Translations under genes and position numbers: made by a program
Part shown: in pieces, positions 46,825 to 55,685 of the stretch
Numbering within the stretch: the first letter of the stretch is position 1
How the letters are laid out: every line of letters begins with the position of its first letter
Notes under the pieces: generated by a model
Database searches by the model: none
The model's input: only the letters and a program-made list of their open reading frames with translations
Told to the model about the DNA's origin: nothing
NCBI RefSeq assembly: GCF_965278975.1
Contig: NZ_OZ257126.1
Span: forward strand, 4,340,001 to 4,404,000
DNA: 64,000 bases
Origin: Ferrovibrio sp965278975
GTDB lineage: Bacteria > Pseudomonadota > Alphaproteobacteria > Ferrovibrionales > Ferrovibrionaceae
Reading direction: 5' to 3'

Positions 46825-48168
46825 ATGTTCGACAAGGTGCTGATCGCCAATCGCGGCGAGATCGCGCTGCGCATTCACCGCGCCTGCAAGGAAATGGGCA
46901 TCCATACCGTGGCGGTGCATTCCACCGCTGACGCCGATGCCATGCATGTGCGCATCGCCGATGAATCCGTCTGCATCGGCCCGCCGCCATCCAACCAGAG
47001 CTATCTCAATATCCCGGCGATCATCTCGGCCGCCGAGATCACCGGCGCCGATGCGATCCATCCCGGCTACGGCTTCCTCTCGGAGAATGCCAAGTTCGCC
47101 GAGATCGTCGAGGCCCATGACATCACCTTCATCGGCCCGACCCCGGAACATATCCGCCTGATGGGCGACAAGATCGCCGCCAAGGAAGCCGCCCGCTCGC
47201 TGGGTATTCCCTGCGTGCCGGGTTCCGACGGCGCCATCGCCGACGAGGCGGAAGGCCGCAAGCTGGCCGACGACATGGGCTATCCGGTGCTGATCAAGGC
47301 CACGGCCGGCGGCGGTGGCCGCGGCATGAAGGTGGTGCGCAGCCCGGAGGAATTCGCGCCCGCTTTGGCCCAGGCCAAGGCCGAGGCGCGCGCCGCCTTC
47401 GGCAACGATGCGGTCTATGTCGAGAAATATCTCACCCGTCCGCGCCATATCGAGATGCAGATTTTCGGCGACATGCATGGCAACGCCGTGCATCTCGGCG
47501 AGCGCGACTGCTCGCTGCAGCGCCGGCATCAGAAGGTGCTCGAAGAAGCCCGCTCTCCGGCGCTGAATGAAGAACAGCGCAAGCAGATCGGCGCCATCGC
47601 CTCGAACGCCATCGCCAAGCTCGGCTATCGCGGCGCCGGCACCATCGAGTTCCTGTACGAGAACGGCCAGTTCTATTTCATCGAAATGAACACCCGTCTC
47701 CAGGTGGAGCATCCCGTCACCGAGATGATCACCGGCCTGGACCTGGTGCGCGAACAGATCCGTGTCGCCGCCGGAGCGCCGCTCGGCTATAGCCAGGACG
47801 ACATCAAGTTCAACGGCCACGCCATTGAATGCCGCATCAACGCCGAGAATCCGCGCACCTTCGCGCCCTCGCCCGGCCGCGTCAGCGATTATCATGTGCC
47901 CGGTGGCCTCGGTGTGCGCGTCGATAGCGCGCTCTATACCGGCTATCAGGTGCCGCCGCATTATGACTCGCTGATCGGCAAGCTGATCGTGCATGGCACC
48001 AGCCGCAATGAATGCCTGATGCGGCTGCGCCGGGCGCTGGAGGAATATGTCATCGGCGGCATGGAAACCACCATCCCGCTGCATCTCTCGCTGATCCGCG
48101 ACCCGGATTTCGTCAACGGTGCCTACGATATCCACTGGCTTGAGGAATTCATCGCGCGCCAGGGGTAA
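46825..48168 (+). CDS. accC: acetyl-CoA carboxylase biotin carboxylase
   Basis: A 447-residue ATP-grasp enzyme starting MFDKVLIANRGEIALRIHRA, with GGGGRGMKVV nucleotide loop, HLGERDCSLQRRHQK, and FIEMNTRLQVEHPVTEMITG active-site residues. It lacks a biotinyl domain, unlike MccA at 8545-10554. It loads CO2 on AccB, whose gene lies 21 bp upstream. Confidence 0.97.
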   Translation: MFDKVLIANRGEIALRIHRACKEMGIHTVAVHSTADADAMHVRIADESVCIGPPPSNQSYLNIPAIISAAEITGADAIHPGYGFLSENAKFAEIVEAHDITFIGPTPEHIRLMGDKIAAKEAARSLGIPCVPGSDGAIADEAEGRKLADDMGYPVLIKATAGGGGRGMKVVRSPEEFAPALAQAKAEARAAFGNDAVYVEKYLTRPRHIEMQIFGDMHGNAVHLGERDCSLQRRHQKVLEEARSPALNEEQRKQIGAIASNAIAKLGYRGAGTIEFLYENGQFYFIEMNTRLQVEHPVTEMITGLDLVREQIRVAAGAPLGYSQDDIKFNGHAIECRINAENPRTFAPSPGRVSDYHVPGGLGVRVDSALYTGYQVPPHYDSLIGKLIVHGTSRNECLMRLRRALEEYVIGGMETTIPLHLSLIRDPDFVNGAYDIHWLEEFIARQG

Positions 48169-48182
48169 AGCCTCGGGTCGTC

Positions 48183-48869
48183 ATGCCGCATAATCCGCAG
48201 CCGCTGACCACCGACCTGCTGCTGCATGCCTATGCCAGCGGCTACTTTCCGATGGCCGACAGCGCCGATGACCCAGGCTATTTCTGGGTCTACCCGGAAT
48301 TGCGCGGCGTCATCCCGCTGGATCGTTTCCATCTGCCGCGCTCGCTGGCCAAGGCCGTGCGCGGTGGCGGCTTCCGCGTCCATGTCGACCGCGACTTCCC
48401 GGCCGTGATCACGGCCTGCGCCGAGCCCTCGGGCGACCCGTTGAGCCAACGCCGCAACACCTGGATCAACGCCGTGATCCGCGACGCCTATATCGAGCTG
48501 CACCGCCAGGGCTTCGCCCATAGCGTGGAATGTTACGATGCCGAGGACCGGCTGGTCGGCGGCCTCTACGGTGTGCGGCTCAAAGGTGCCTTCTTCGGCG
48601 AAAGCATGTTCAGCCGCGCCACCGATGCCTCCAAGATAGCCCTGGTGCATCTGGTAGCCCGGCTGCGCACCGGCGGCTTCGCGCTGCTGGATACGCAATT
48701 CCTCACCCCGCATCTGGCACGTTTCGGCACCGAGGAAATTCCGCGCGGCGATTATCTGCGGCGGCTCGGCGCGGCGCTGACTATCGCGCCGGATTTCCAC
48801 CACCTGCCCGTGGATGCCGATGCCGCCACCGTGCTGGCGGCATTGCCGGAAAGGACCGCGCGTGGATAG
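48183..48869 (+). CDS. aat: leucyl/phenylalanyl-tRNA--protein transferase
   Basis: A 228-residue enzyme that adds Leu or Phe to N-terminal Lys/Arg of proteins, marking them for ClpAP (N-degron pathway). It shows the family's YFPMADSADDPGYFWV and VGGLYGVRLKGAFFGESMFSR and LDTQFLTPHLARFG. It is 14 bp after accC and overlaps the next gene by 8 bp. Confidence 0.95.
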   Translation: MPHNPQPLTTDLLLHAYASGYFPMADSADDPGYFWVYPELRGVIPLDRFHLPRSLAKAVRGGGFRVHVDRDFPAVITACAEPSGDPLSQRRNTWINAVIRDAYIELHRQGFAHSVECYDAEDRLVGGLYGVRLKGAFFGESMFSRATDASKIALVHLVARLRTGGFALLDTQFLTPHLARFGTEEIPRGDYLRRLGAALTIAPDFHHLPVDADAATVLAALPERTARG

Positions 48870-49935
48870 CGTGACACAGCTTCTGTTCGGCGGCGTGCTG
48901 GGTGCCGCCGCTTTCCGCAACAGCCTGGGCCGGCGTGCGGTGGCAGCTGGCGGCTTGATCGCCACGCTGCCTGATCTGGATGTCTTTGCCGGCCTGTTCG
49001 GCCAGCAAAGCGTGGTCGATACCTGGCAGGATCACCGGGCCATCAGCCATTCCTTCCCCGCCACGCTGGTTTATGGCGCGGCGGTCGGCTGGATGATCTG
49101 GAAGGCCGAGCGCCTGCGCAGCAAGCCGCCAAACCGCTCGGCCCTGGGACCCGATGACAGCCGGTATCGCCGCAGCAACTGGATGTGGCTTGGCGCGCTC
49201 TGTGCCGTCACGCATCCGCTGATCGATCTGTTCACCGCCTATGGCACGCAGCTGCTGGCGCCGTTCAGCACTGTACGCTTCGCCATCAACGCGATGCCGA
49301 TCATCGATCCGGTCTATTCGCTGCCGCTGCTGGCGGTGTTCCTGTTCGCCCTGGTGAACCGGCGCCTGGCCGGTGCGGCGCAGCGCGCGGCGCAATTGGC
49401 CCTGGTCTATATCTTCCTCTACACCACGATGGCCTGGGGCATCGGCTTGCACCTGGAACAGCGGGCGCGCGGCGAACTGGCGGCGGCATCGCCCGATGCC
49501 ACCGGCGCCCGCATCAGCGCCTATCCGGTGATTTTCCAGCCCTGGTGGCGCCGCATCGTGGCTGACCTGCCCGATGCCATCCTGGTCGGCTTCATCTCGC
49601 CCTTTGCCGACAAGCCCATCGCCTGGCAGCGTTTCCCGCGCCTGGCGCCAAGCCCGGCGCTGGATGCCGCCCGCGCCAGCTACGAAGCCAAGGTGTTCAC
49701 CTGGTTCTCAGGCGATCACCTGCATTGGACGGTGAAGCCCGGCCTGCCAACCATCGTCGAAGCGCGCGACTACCGCTATGGCATGCCCGGCGACAGCATC
49801 CTCGGCTTCTGGGGCCTGCGCTTCCGCATCGATGCCGAGGGCCGCCTGCTGGGCGAGCCGGAACGGCTGTCCGAGCGGCCGGCCTTCACCCGCACCGGCC
49901 TTGCCGAAGTGTGGAACGGTATGCTGGGGCGCTAG
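48862..49935 (+). CDS. YdjM/PF04307-type membrane-bound metal-dependent hydrolase
   Basis: A 357-residue inner-membrane protein starting at GTG 48862 within the end of aat. It has the His/Asp motifs TLPDLDVF, WQDHRAISHSF and THPLIDLFTAYGTQLL and several hydrophobic helices up to about residue 200, followed by a soluble C-terminal half. The family is predicted to hydrolyse a phospholipid or related substrate; the role is unproven. Its overlap with aat, with AAGGA upstream, implies coupling. Confidence 0.85.
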   Translation: MDSVTQLLFGGVLGAAAFRNSLGRRAVAAGGLIATLPDLDVFAGLFGQQSVVDTWQDHRAISHSFPATLVYGAAVGWMIWKAERLRSKPPNRSALGPDDSRYRRSNWMWLGALCAVTHPLIDLFTAYGTQLLAPFSTVRFAINAMPIIDPVYSLPLLAVFLFALVNRRLAGAAQRAAQLALVYIFLYTTMAWGIGLHLEQRARGELAAASPDATGARISAYPVIFQPWWRRIVADLPDAILVGFISPFADKPIAWQRFPRLAPSPALDAARASYEAKVFTWFSGDHLHWTVKPGLPTIVEARDYRYGMPGDSILGFWGLRFRIDAEGRLLGEPERLSERPAFTRTGLAEVWNGMLGR

Positions 49936-49951
49936 ATCTTAGCGAGCCGCC

Positions 49952-50383
49952 TTAACGTCCTGGCGCCCGCTGCGGGCGGCAGTCGATCACCCAGACATCG
50001 TAGACCGGGTGTTCCAGCGGATTGAGCGCCGGGCTGGAGGCGAACATCCAGCCGGAGAAACGCTGCACCGGCGTCTCGCCGGGGCGCTCTTCCACGATAT
50101 CGAGATAGGCAGCACTTTCCGGCGGATATTCCGGCGGGCGTTTGCGGCAGACGCGCGGCGTCACCTTGAGCGTGCCGAAGCCGACAGTCTGGCCGATGGC
50201 GACTTCCAGCGTGTAGATGCGCGCGGTGATCTTATCCAGGCCCTGCAGGATCGCCAGCGGCATCGGGCTGCTCGGCATGCCGTCATTGGCCGGCGCCGGC
50301 TGTGCCATGGCGCCAGTGACGGCGCAAAGCAACGCTGCCGCCACTACAGTGGCGCGCAGCAGGCGTGGCGCTTGCCGGAACAT
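49952..50383 (-). CDS. DUF2155 domain protein (secreted)
   Basis: A 143-residue protein with a signal peptide (ending GAMAQ) and the DUF2155 core: LDKITARIYTLEVAIGQTVGFGTLKVTPRVCRK and RFSGWMFASSPALNPLEHPVYDVWV, with two Cys residues that may pair. The family is alphaproteobacterial, of unknown function, and usually follows mlaD and the NDUFA12-like gene, as here (6 bp after mlaD). Confidence 0.9.
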   Translation of the reverse strand: MFRQAPRLLRATVVAAALLCAVTGAMAQPAPANDGMPSSPMPLAILQGLDKITARIYTLEVAIGQTVGFGTLKVTPRVCRKRPPEYPPESAAYLDIVEERPGETPVQRFSGWMFASSPALNPLEHPVYDVWVIDCRPQRAPGR

Positions 50384-50389
50384 GCTGGA

Positions 50390-50869
50390 TTACTGCGCCT
50401 TGGCCTTGTCGCCGTTACCCGGACCCGTAGTGGCGCTGAAAATCGCCTGGCCGATCAGGTCGAGCAGGCTGACGGAGCCTTGCGTGAACTTGATCGCTTC
50501 ACCCGGCTTCAGCATCACATCGCTGCCGCCCGGCTCAATCGACAGGTAATTGCCGCCGAGCAGGCTTTCAGACGCGATCTTCGCCGCCGAATCCTCCGGC
50601 AGCTTGTAGCGGCCATCAACGGTGAAGGTGACCACGGCATCATAGGTCTTGGCATCCAGCGCCTGGCTGGTGATGGTGCCGATCTTGATGCCGGAAAGCC
50701 GCACGGCGCCGCCGGTGACCAGGCCATCGGCGCGGTTGAAGCGCGCCTTCAGCTCATAGCCCGAAACGCCACCGCCAACACCGGCGGTGGAATAGGCGAA
50801 AGCCAGGAAGAAAGCAGCCACCGCGAGCACCACGGCGCCGATCAGGGTCTCGACGAGATTACCTTGCAT
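50390..50869 (-). CDS. mlaD: outer-membrane lipid asymmetry protein MlaD
   Basis: A 159-residue MCE protein with one N-terminal membrane helix (residues 8-27) and an MCE domain: YELKARFNRADGLVTGGAVRLSGIKIGTI and LLGGNYLSIEPGG. In the Mla system MlaD sits on the MlaFEB ABC transporter and moves phospholipids between membranes. Here it is isolated from mlaEF, which is common in alphaproteobacteria, and lies 12 bp after the NDUFA12-like gene. Confidence 0.93.
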   Translation of the reverse strand: MQGNLVETLIGAVVLAVAAFFLAFAYSTAGVGGGVSGYELKARFNRADGLVTGGAVRLSGIKIGTITSQALDAKTYDAVVTFTVDGRYKLPEDSAAKIASESLLGGNYLSIEPGGSDVMLKPGEAIKFTQGSVSLLDLIGQAIFSATTGPGNGDKAKAQ

Positions 50870-50881
50870 CAGATGCCCCGC

Positions 50882-51220
50882 CTACTCGGGCTTCCAGGCT
50901 TCGTAGTCGCCTGTGGCCTTGGGCCGCATGCCGCCGCCCTGCCCTGCCGGATGGTAGGCATAGGGCGTGCCGGTCAGGTTCGGCAGATGCTCTTTTTCCC
51001 ACACATGCTTCTTCACGCCAGCGACCGGCGCGTCATCAATCGTGTGGTGCAGCCAGGCATGCCATTCCGGCGGGACCTTGGAGGCTTCCGGCCGGCCATT
51101 GAAGATCACCCAGCGGCGGCGACCGCCGCTGCGCTCACGGAAATACTTGTTGCCGAAGCTGTCGCTGCCGACCGCTTCGCCTTTCCACCAAGTATAGAGC
51201 TTCGTGCCGATCAGGCTCAT
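50882..51220 (-). CDS. NDUFA12-family complex I accessory subunit
   Basis: A 112-residue homologue of mitochondrial NDUFA12 (B17.2). It has TWWKGEAVGSDSFGNKYFRE, GGRRRWVIFNG, and VPPEWHAWLHHTIDDAPV, and ends in a Pro/Tyr-rich tail (PYAYHPAGQGGG). Alphaproteobacterial complex I has this accessory subunit, supporting the class assignment of the window. It heads the three-gene run with mlaD and DUF2155. Confidence 0.94.
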   Translation of the reverse strand: MSLIGTKLYTWWKGEAVGSDSFGNKYFRERSGGRRRWVIFNGRPEASKVPPEWHAWLHHTIDDAPVAGVKKHVWEKEHLPNLTGTPYAYHPAGQGGGMRPKATGDYEAWKPE

Positions 51221-51309
51221 GGTCTTACTCTCTCCGCGCTGCTAGTGCGCTGATTTCCGGGCGGACTATGGCATCGCCGGAACAAAGCGTAAAGCCTTAT
51301 TCGGCCGTC

Positions 51310-51858
51310 CTATTTCATCACCAGGAGGCCGATTTCCGTGGCGAATTCGCGGCCCAGTTCATTGCGCGCGGCAGTCTCGAAGGCCGGGTATTTCGACACA
51401 ACCTTTTCGAGCCCCGGCCGTCCGGCAAAGTCCTCAGCCCGCAGCAGATCACCCTGCTTCAGGTTGCCGCCGCGCCCCACCGACATCAGCGCCCGGCCCA
51501 CGGCGGTGGCGATCAGCCGCTGGCCGTCATCGCTGGCGAAGAACTGGTCCAGGGCGGCGAGTTCGCTACGGTTGTAATGCGCTGCCGCCGCATTGGTGAC
51601 GGCCCCCCGGAAACGCGAACCAGCGCCGGGCGCCCGCTCGCGCAGCAGCCGGGCGCGGGCCTGCTCCTCTGGAGTCGATTGCGGCATGAACTGCAAATAG
51701 AGCTGCACGATGGAGTCGACCCGCTTTTCCAGGGTCAGAGTCTCCATCAGCTTCTCCGCCGCCTGCCGGGTCGGGCGGTCCTGGGCCCAGGCGGCAGCGG
51801 GAACAGCGGTGGTAACCGTCAGGAGAAGAATCAGCAGCAGGGAATGGATGGTGCGCAT
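51310..51858 (-). CDS. DUF2059 domain protein (secreted)
   Basis: A 182-residue protein with a signal peptide (MRTIHSLLLILLLTVTTAVPAAAWA) and a helical DUF2059 domain, with YNRSELAALDQFFASDDGQRLIATAVGRAL near residue 94. The domain is widespread in Gram-negatives and its role is unknown; the protein is probably periplasmic. Confidence 0.85.
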   Translation of the reverse strand: MRTIHSLLLILLLTVTTAVPAAAWAQDRPTRQAAEKLMETLTLEKRVDSIVQLYLQFMPQSTPEEQARARLLRERAPGAGSRFRGAVTNAAAAHYNRSELAALDQFFASDDGQRLIATAVGRALMSVGRGGNLKQGDLLRAEDFAGRPGLEKVVSKYPAFETAARNELGREFATEIGLLVMK

Positions 51859-51950
51859 GGCCCGATTCTAGCACATATATGTCGGCGGAAATAAGGCCAT
51901 ACCTCCTTCGAGTGATTGACCCGGCCGCCGCCCTTCTCCTAGATTTAGTC

Positions 51951-52001
51951 GACTTGAGGCCGCCGGGCCACCAGATTTGGTGGTTCTTGCGGCCTCAAGT
52001 C
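51951..52001. promoter_or_regulatory. long stem-loop upstream of nrdJ
   Basis: A perfect 13-bp inverted repeat (GACTTGAGGCCGC at 51951-51963 and its complement at 51989-52001) encloses a second 6-bp repeat, CCACCA/TGGTGG (51968-51973 and 51978-51983) with a GATT loop. It ends 41 bp before the nrdJ start and is followed by CTTTGATTC. It may be a terminator-like attenuator, a 5' UTR control element, or a protein site. It lacks the B12-box of cobalamin riboswitches. Confidence 0.7.
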
Positions 52002-52042
52002 TTTGATTCAGTGGCGATTTCCAGGGCATGAGGCAGGCGGCG

Positions 52043-55000
52043 ATGCGTATTGAACGGCACTACACGAATGCGGCAGCAGAAGCCTATGACGGCATCGAGT
52101 TCCGCTTCACGACGAGCGAAATCCGCAACCCGGACGGCTCCGTGGTGTTCCGCCTCGACAAGCTGGAAGTGCCGGCCGACTGGTCGCAGGTCGCCGCCGA
52201 TGTTCTGGCGCAGAAGTATTTCCGCCGTGCCGGCATTCCGGCTGCCCGCCGCGCCGTGCCCGAATCCGACGTGCCGCAATGGCTGTGGCGCCAGGAGGCC
52301 GACGAGGCCGCGCTTGCCGACCTGCCCGAAGCCGAGCGTTACACCCAGGAGACTTCTGCCCGGCAGGTGTTCGACCGCCTGGCCGGCACCTGGGCCTATT
52401 GGGGCTGGAAGGGCGGCTATTTCGATTCCGAGGAAGATGCCCGCGCCTATTTCGACGAGATGCGCTACATGCTCGCCGCCCAGGTCGGCGCGCCGAACTC
52501 GCCGCAATGGTTCAACACCGGCCTGCACTGGGCCTATGGCATCGATGGCCCGGCCCAGGGACATCATTATGTTGATTACCGCACCGGCAAGCTGGTGCAG
52601 TCGGCTTCGGCCTATGAACATCCGCAGCCCCATGCCTGCTTCATCCAGTCGGTGGAAGACGACCTCGTCAACGAGGGCGGCATCATGGACCTGTGGACCC
52701 GCGAGGCGCGGCTGTTCAAATACGGCTCCGGCACCGGCTCCAATTTCTCGCGCCTGCGCGGCGAGGATGAAAAGCTTTCTGGCGGCGGCAAGTCGTCTGG
52801 CCTGATGAGCTTCCTCAAGATCGGTGACCGCGCCGCCGGGGCCATCAAGTCTGGCGGCACCACGCGCCGCGCCGCCAAGATGGTGATCTGCGATATCGAC
52901 CATCCCGATATCGAGGCCTTCATCGACTGGAAGGTGGTGGAGGAGCAGAAGGTGGCGGCCCTGGTCGCCGGCTCCAAGCTGTCGCGCCAGCATCTCGGCC
53001 GCGTGCTCGCCGCCTGCAACGAGGCCGGCGGCTGTGACCCGAAGCAGAATCCCGCCTTGCGCAAGGAAATCCGCGCGGCCCGCGCCGCGATGATCCCGGA
53101 AAACTATGTGCAGCGCGTGCTGCAGATGGCGCGCCAAGGCTATGACCAGCTTGATTTCCGCGCCTATGACACGGATTGGGATGGCGAAGCCTATCTCACC
53201 GTCTCGGGCCAGAACTCAAACAATTCCGTACGCGTGCCGGATGACTTCCTGCTCGCCGTGCAGGGCGATCAGGACTGGACGCTGACGCGCCGCACCGATG
53301 GCAAGGCGGCCAAGACCCTGCCGGCGCGCCAGCTGTGGGACAAGATCGGCCAGGCCGCCTGGGCTTCCGCCGATCCCGGCCTGCAATACGACACCACGAT
53401 CAACGACTGGCATACCTGCCCCGAGGATGGCCGCATCAACGCCTCCAACCCGTGCTCGGAATACATGTTCCTCGACGACACGGCCTGCAATCTCGCGTCG
53501 CTGAACCTGATGTGCTTCCGCCGCGACGATGGCCACTTCGATACCCAGGGCTACGAGCATGCCTGCCGTCTGTGGACCGTGACGCTGGAAATCAGCGTGC
53601 TGATGGCGCAGTTCCCGAGCCGCGAAATCGCCCGCCGTTCCTATGAATTCCGCACCCTGGGCCTCGGCTATGCCAATCTCGGCGCGCTGCTGATGAGCTG
53701 CGGCCTGTCGTATGATTCGGATGCAGGCCGCGCGCTCTGCGGCGCCATCAGCGCGCTGATGACCGGCACCGCCTATGCCACCTCCGCCGAGATGGCCGCC
53801 GAACTCGGTGCCTTCCCCGGCTATAACCGCAACGCCGACCAGATGCTGCGCGTGATCCGCAACCATCGCCGTGCCGCCCAGGGCCAGCTTGCCGGCTATG
53901 AGGGGCTGCATATCGCGCCGCTGCCGCTGGATCATGGCAATTGCGCCGATGCCGCCCTGCGTAGCGCGGCTCAAGCCGCCTGGGACCGCGCGCTGGAACT
54001 CGGCGAGGCGCATGGCTTCCGCAACGCCCAGGTCAGCGTGGTCGCCCCCACCGGCACCATCGGCCTGGTGATGGATTGCGATACCACCGGCATCGAGCCG
54101 GATTTCGCCCTGGTGAAGTTCAAGAAGCTGGCCGGCGGCGGCTATTTCAAGATCATCAACCGCACCGTGCCGCTGGCGCTCCGCACCCTCGGCTACACCG
54201 AGGGCGAAATCCGCGCCATCATCGATTATGCCGTTGGCCATGGCACGTTGCGCGGTGCCCCGGGCGTCAACCACAGCAGCCTGAACGCCAAGGGCTTCAC
54301 GGCGGAAGCCATCGCCAAGGTGGAAGCCGGGCTGCGTACTGCCTTCGACATCAAGTTCGTGCTCAACCGCTTCACGCTCGGCACCGCCTTCTGCACCGCT
54401 ACGCTGGGCATCCCGGAACAGCGGCTGAATGCACCGGATTTCGACCTGCTGACCGCCATCGGCTTCACGGCGGAGGAGATCACTGCCGCCAACCTGCATT
54501 GCTGCGGCGCCATGACGCTGGAAGGCGCGCCCTATCTGAAGGACGAGCATCTGCCGGTGTTCGATTGCGCCAATCCCTGCGGCAAGGACGGCACGCGCTT
54601 CCTCTCCTCGGCCAGCCATATCCGCATGATGGCCTCGGCGCAGCCCTTCATCACCGGCGCCATCTCCAAGACCATCAACATGCCGAACTCGGCCAGTGTC
54701 GAGGAATGTGCCGAAGCCTATCTCTCGGCCTGGAAGCTCGGCTGCAAGGCCATCGCGCTCTACCGCGATGGCTCGAAGCTGAGCCAGCCGCTGCAATCGC
54801 AGCTGCTCGACGATGAAACCGACGCGGCGGACGATACGCTCGACCGCGTGATCGAGGCGCCCGCCGCCGCCCGCGCCCAGATCGTGGCCGAACGCATCGT
54901 CGAGAAGTTCATCGCCGGCCGCCAGCGCCTGCCGCTGCGCCGCAAGGGCTACACCCAGAAAGCCGTGGTTGGCGGCCACAAGGTGTATCTGCGCACCGGC

Positions 55001-55666
55001 GAATATGACGACGGCAAGATCGGCGAAATCTTCATCGACATGCACAAGGAAGGCGCCGCCTTCCGCAGCCTGATGAACAATTTCGCCATCGCCATTTCCA
55101 TCGGCCTGCAATATGGCGTGCCGCTGGAGGAATTCGTCGATGCCTTCACCTTCACCCGCTTCGAGCCTTCGGGCATGGTGGAAGGTAACGATGTGATCAA
55201 GATGTCGACCTCGATCCTGGATTATGTGTTCCGGGAATTGGCGGTGAGCTATCTCGGCCGCACCGACCTGGCCCATGTGCAGCCGGAGGACCTTCGCCCG
55301 GATGCCCTCGGCACCAAGGAAGCCCATACCACCGAAGCCGCGCCGGCTGCGGCGGTGGCGCTGGCCTCGAACGGCTATATCCGCTCGAACCTCTATGTAC
55401 TGAGCGGCGCGGCTGCTGGCATGGGGGCGGCCACAGCACAATTGCAGGCAACCGGCACCGATGGCCTCAACATCACAGCAGCAGTGAATGTGCTGGGCGG
55501 AGGCTATGACGACAACGCCGGCGCCAGCCGTTCCAGCCGCATCCGCGAGGCGCGGATGAAGGGCTATGAAGGCGATGCCTGCCCGGAATGCGGCAACTTC
55601 ACCCTGGTGCGCAATGGCACCTGCCTGAAATGCGATTCCTGCGGCGGCACCACTGGGTGTTCGTAA
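52043..55666 (+). CDS. nrdJ: vitamin B12-dependent (class II) ribonucleotide reductase
   Basis: A 1207-residue enzyme that makes deoxyribonucleotides using adenosylcobalamin. It has GTGSNFSRLRG, the active-site NPCSEYMFLDDTACNLASLNL (Cys near residue 470), TINMPNSASVEECAEAYL and a C-terminal zinc-finger-like CPECG...CLKCDSCGG at about residues 1176-1203. The C-terminal extension beyond the barrel is usual in alphaproteobacteria. ATG 52043 gives the family start MRIERHY; an ATG 15 bp upstream is possible. A tandem 15-bp duplication spans its stop codon. Confidence 0.96.
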   Translation: MRIERHYTNAAAEAYDGIEFRFTTSEIRNPDGSVVFRLDKLEVPADWSQVAADVLAQKYFRRAGIPAARRAVPESDVPQWLWRQEADEAALADLPEAERYTQETSARQVFDRLAGTWAYWGWKGGYFDSEEDARAYFDEMRYMLAAQVGAPNSPQWFNTGLHWAYGIDGPAQGHHYVDYRTGKLVQSASAYEHPQPHACFIQSVEDDLVNEGGIMDLWTREARLFKYGSGTGSNFSRLRGEDEKLSGGGKSSGLMSFLKIGDRAAGAIKSGGTTRRAAKMVICDIDHPDIEAFIDWKVVEEQKVAALVAGSKLSRQHLGRVLAACNEAGGCDPKQNPALRKEIRAARAAMIPENYVQRVLQMARQGYDQLDFRAYDTDWDGEAYLTVSGQNSNNSVRVPDDFLLAVQGDQDWTLTRRTDGKAAKTLPARQLWDKIGQAAWASADPGLQYDTTINDWHTCPEDGRINASNPCSEYMFLDDTACNLASLNLMCFRRDDGHFDTQGYEHACRLWTVTLEISVLMAQFPSREIARRSYEFRTLGLGYANLGALLMSCGLSYDSDAGRALCGAISALMTGTAYATSAEMAAELGAFPGYNRNADQMLRVIRNHRRAAQGQLAGYEGLHIAPLPLDHGNCADAALRSAAQAAWDRALELGEAHGFRNAQVSVVAPTGTIGLVMDCDTTGIEPDFALVKFKKLAGGGYFKIINRTVPLALRTLGYTEGEIRAIIDYAVGHGTLRGAPGVNHSSLNAKGFTAEAIAKVEAGLRTAFDIKFVLNRFTLGTAFCTATLGIPEQRLNAPDFDLLTAIGFTAEEITAANLHCCGAMTLEGAPYLKDEHLPVFDCANPCGKDGTRFLSSASHIRMMASAQPFITGAISKTINMPNSASVEECAEAYLSAWKLGCKAIALYRDGSKLSQPLQSQLLDDETDAADDTLDRVIEAPAAARAQIVAERIVEKFIAGRQRLPLRRKGYTQKAVVGGHKVYLRTGEYDDGKIGEIFIDMHKEGAAFRSLMNNFAIAISIGLQYGVPLEEFVDAFTFTRFEPSGMVEGNDVIKMSTSILDYVFRELAVSYLGRTDLAHVQPEDLRPDALGTKEAHTTEAAPAAAVALASNGYIRSNLYVLSGAAAGMGAATAQLQATGTDGLNITAAVNVLGGGYDDNAGASRSSRIREARMKGYEGDACPECGNFTLVRNGTCLKCDSCGGTTGCS

Positions 55667-55685
55667 GGCGGGTGTTCGTAAGGCG
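55656..55685 (+). repeat. tandem 15-bp duplication across the nrdJ stop
   Basis: GGTGTTCGTAAGGCG occurs twice head to tail, at 55656-55670 and 55671-55685. The first copy holds the nrdJ stop TAA (55664-55666); the second repeats it in frame. Since 15 is a multiple of three, the next gene's frame is also kept, giving the repeat VFVRR-VFVRR and two possible GTG starts (55657 and 55672). Confidence 0.95.

Noticed and set aside
51869..52042. Cobalamin riboswitch or NrdR box upstream of nrdJ
   Set aside because: No B12-box is visible. The palindrome ACATATATGT at 51873-51882 shares only the central bases with the NrdR consensus and is a single copy, while NrdR boxes come in pairs.
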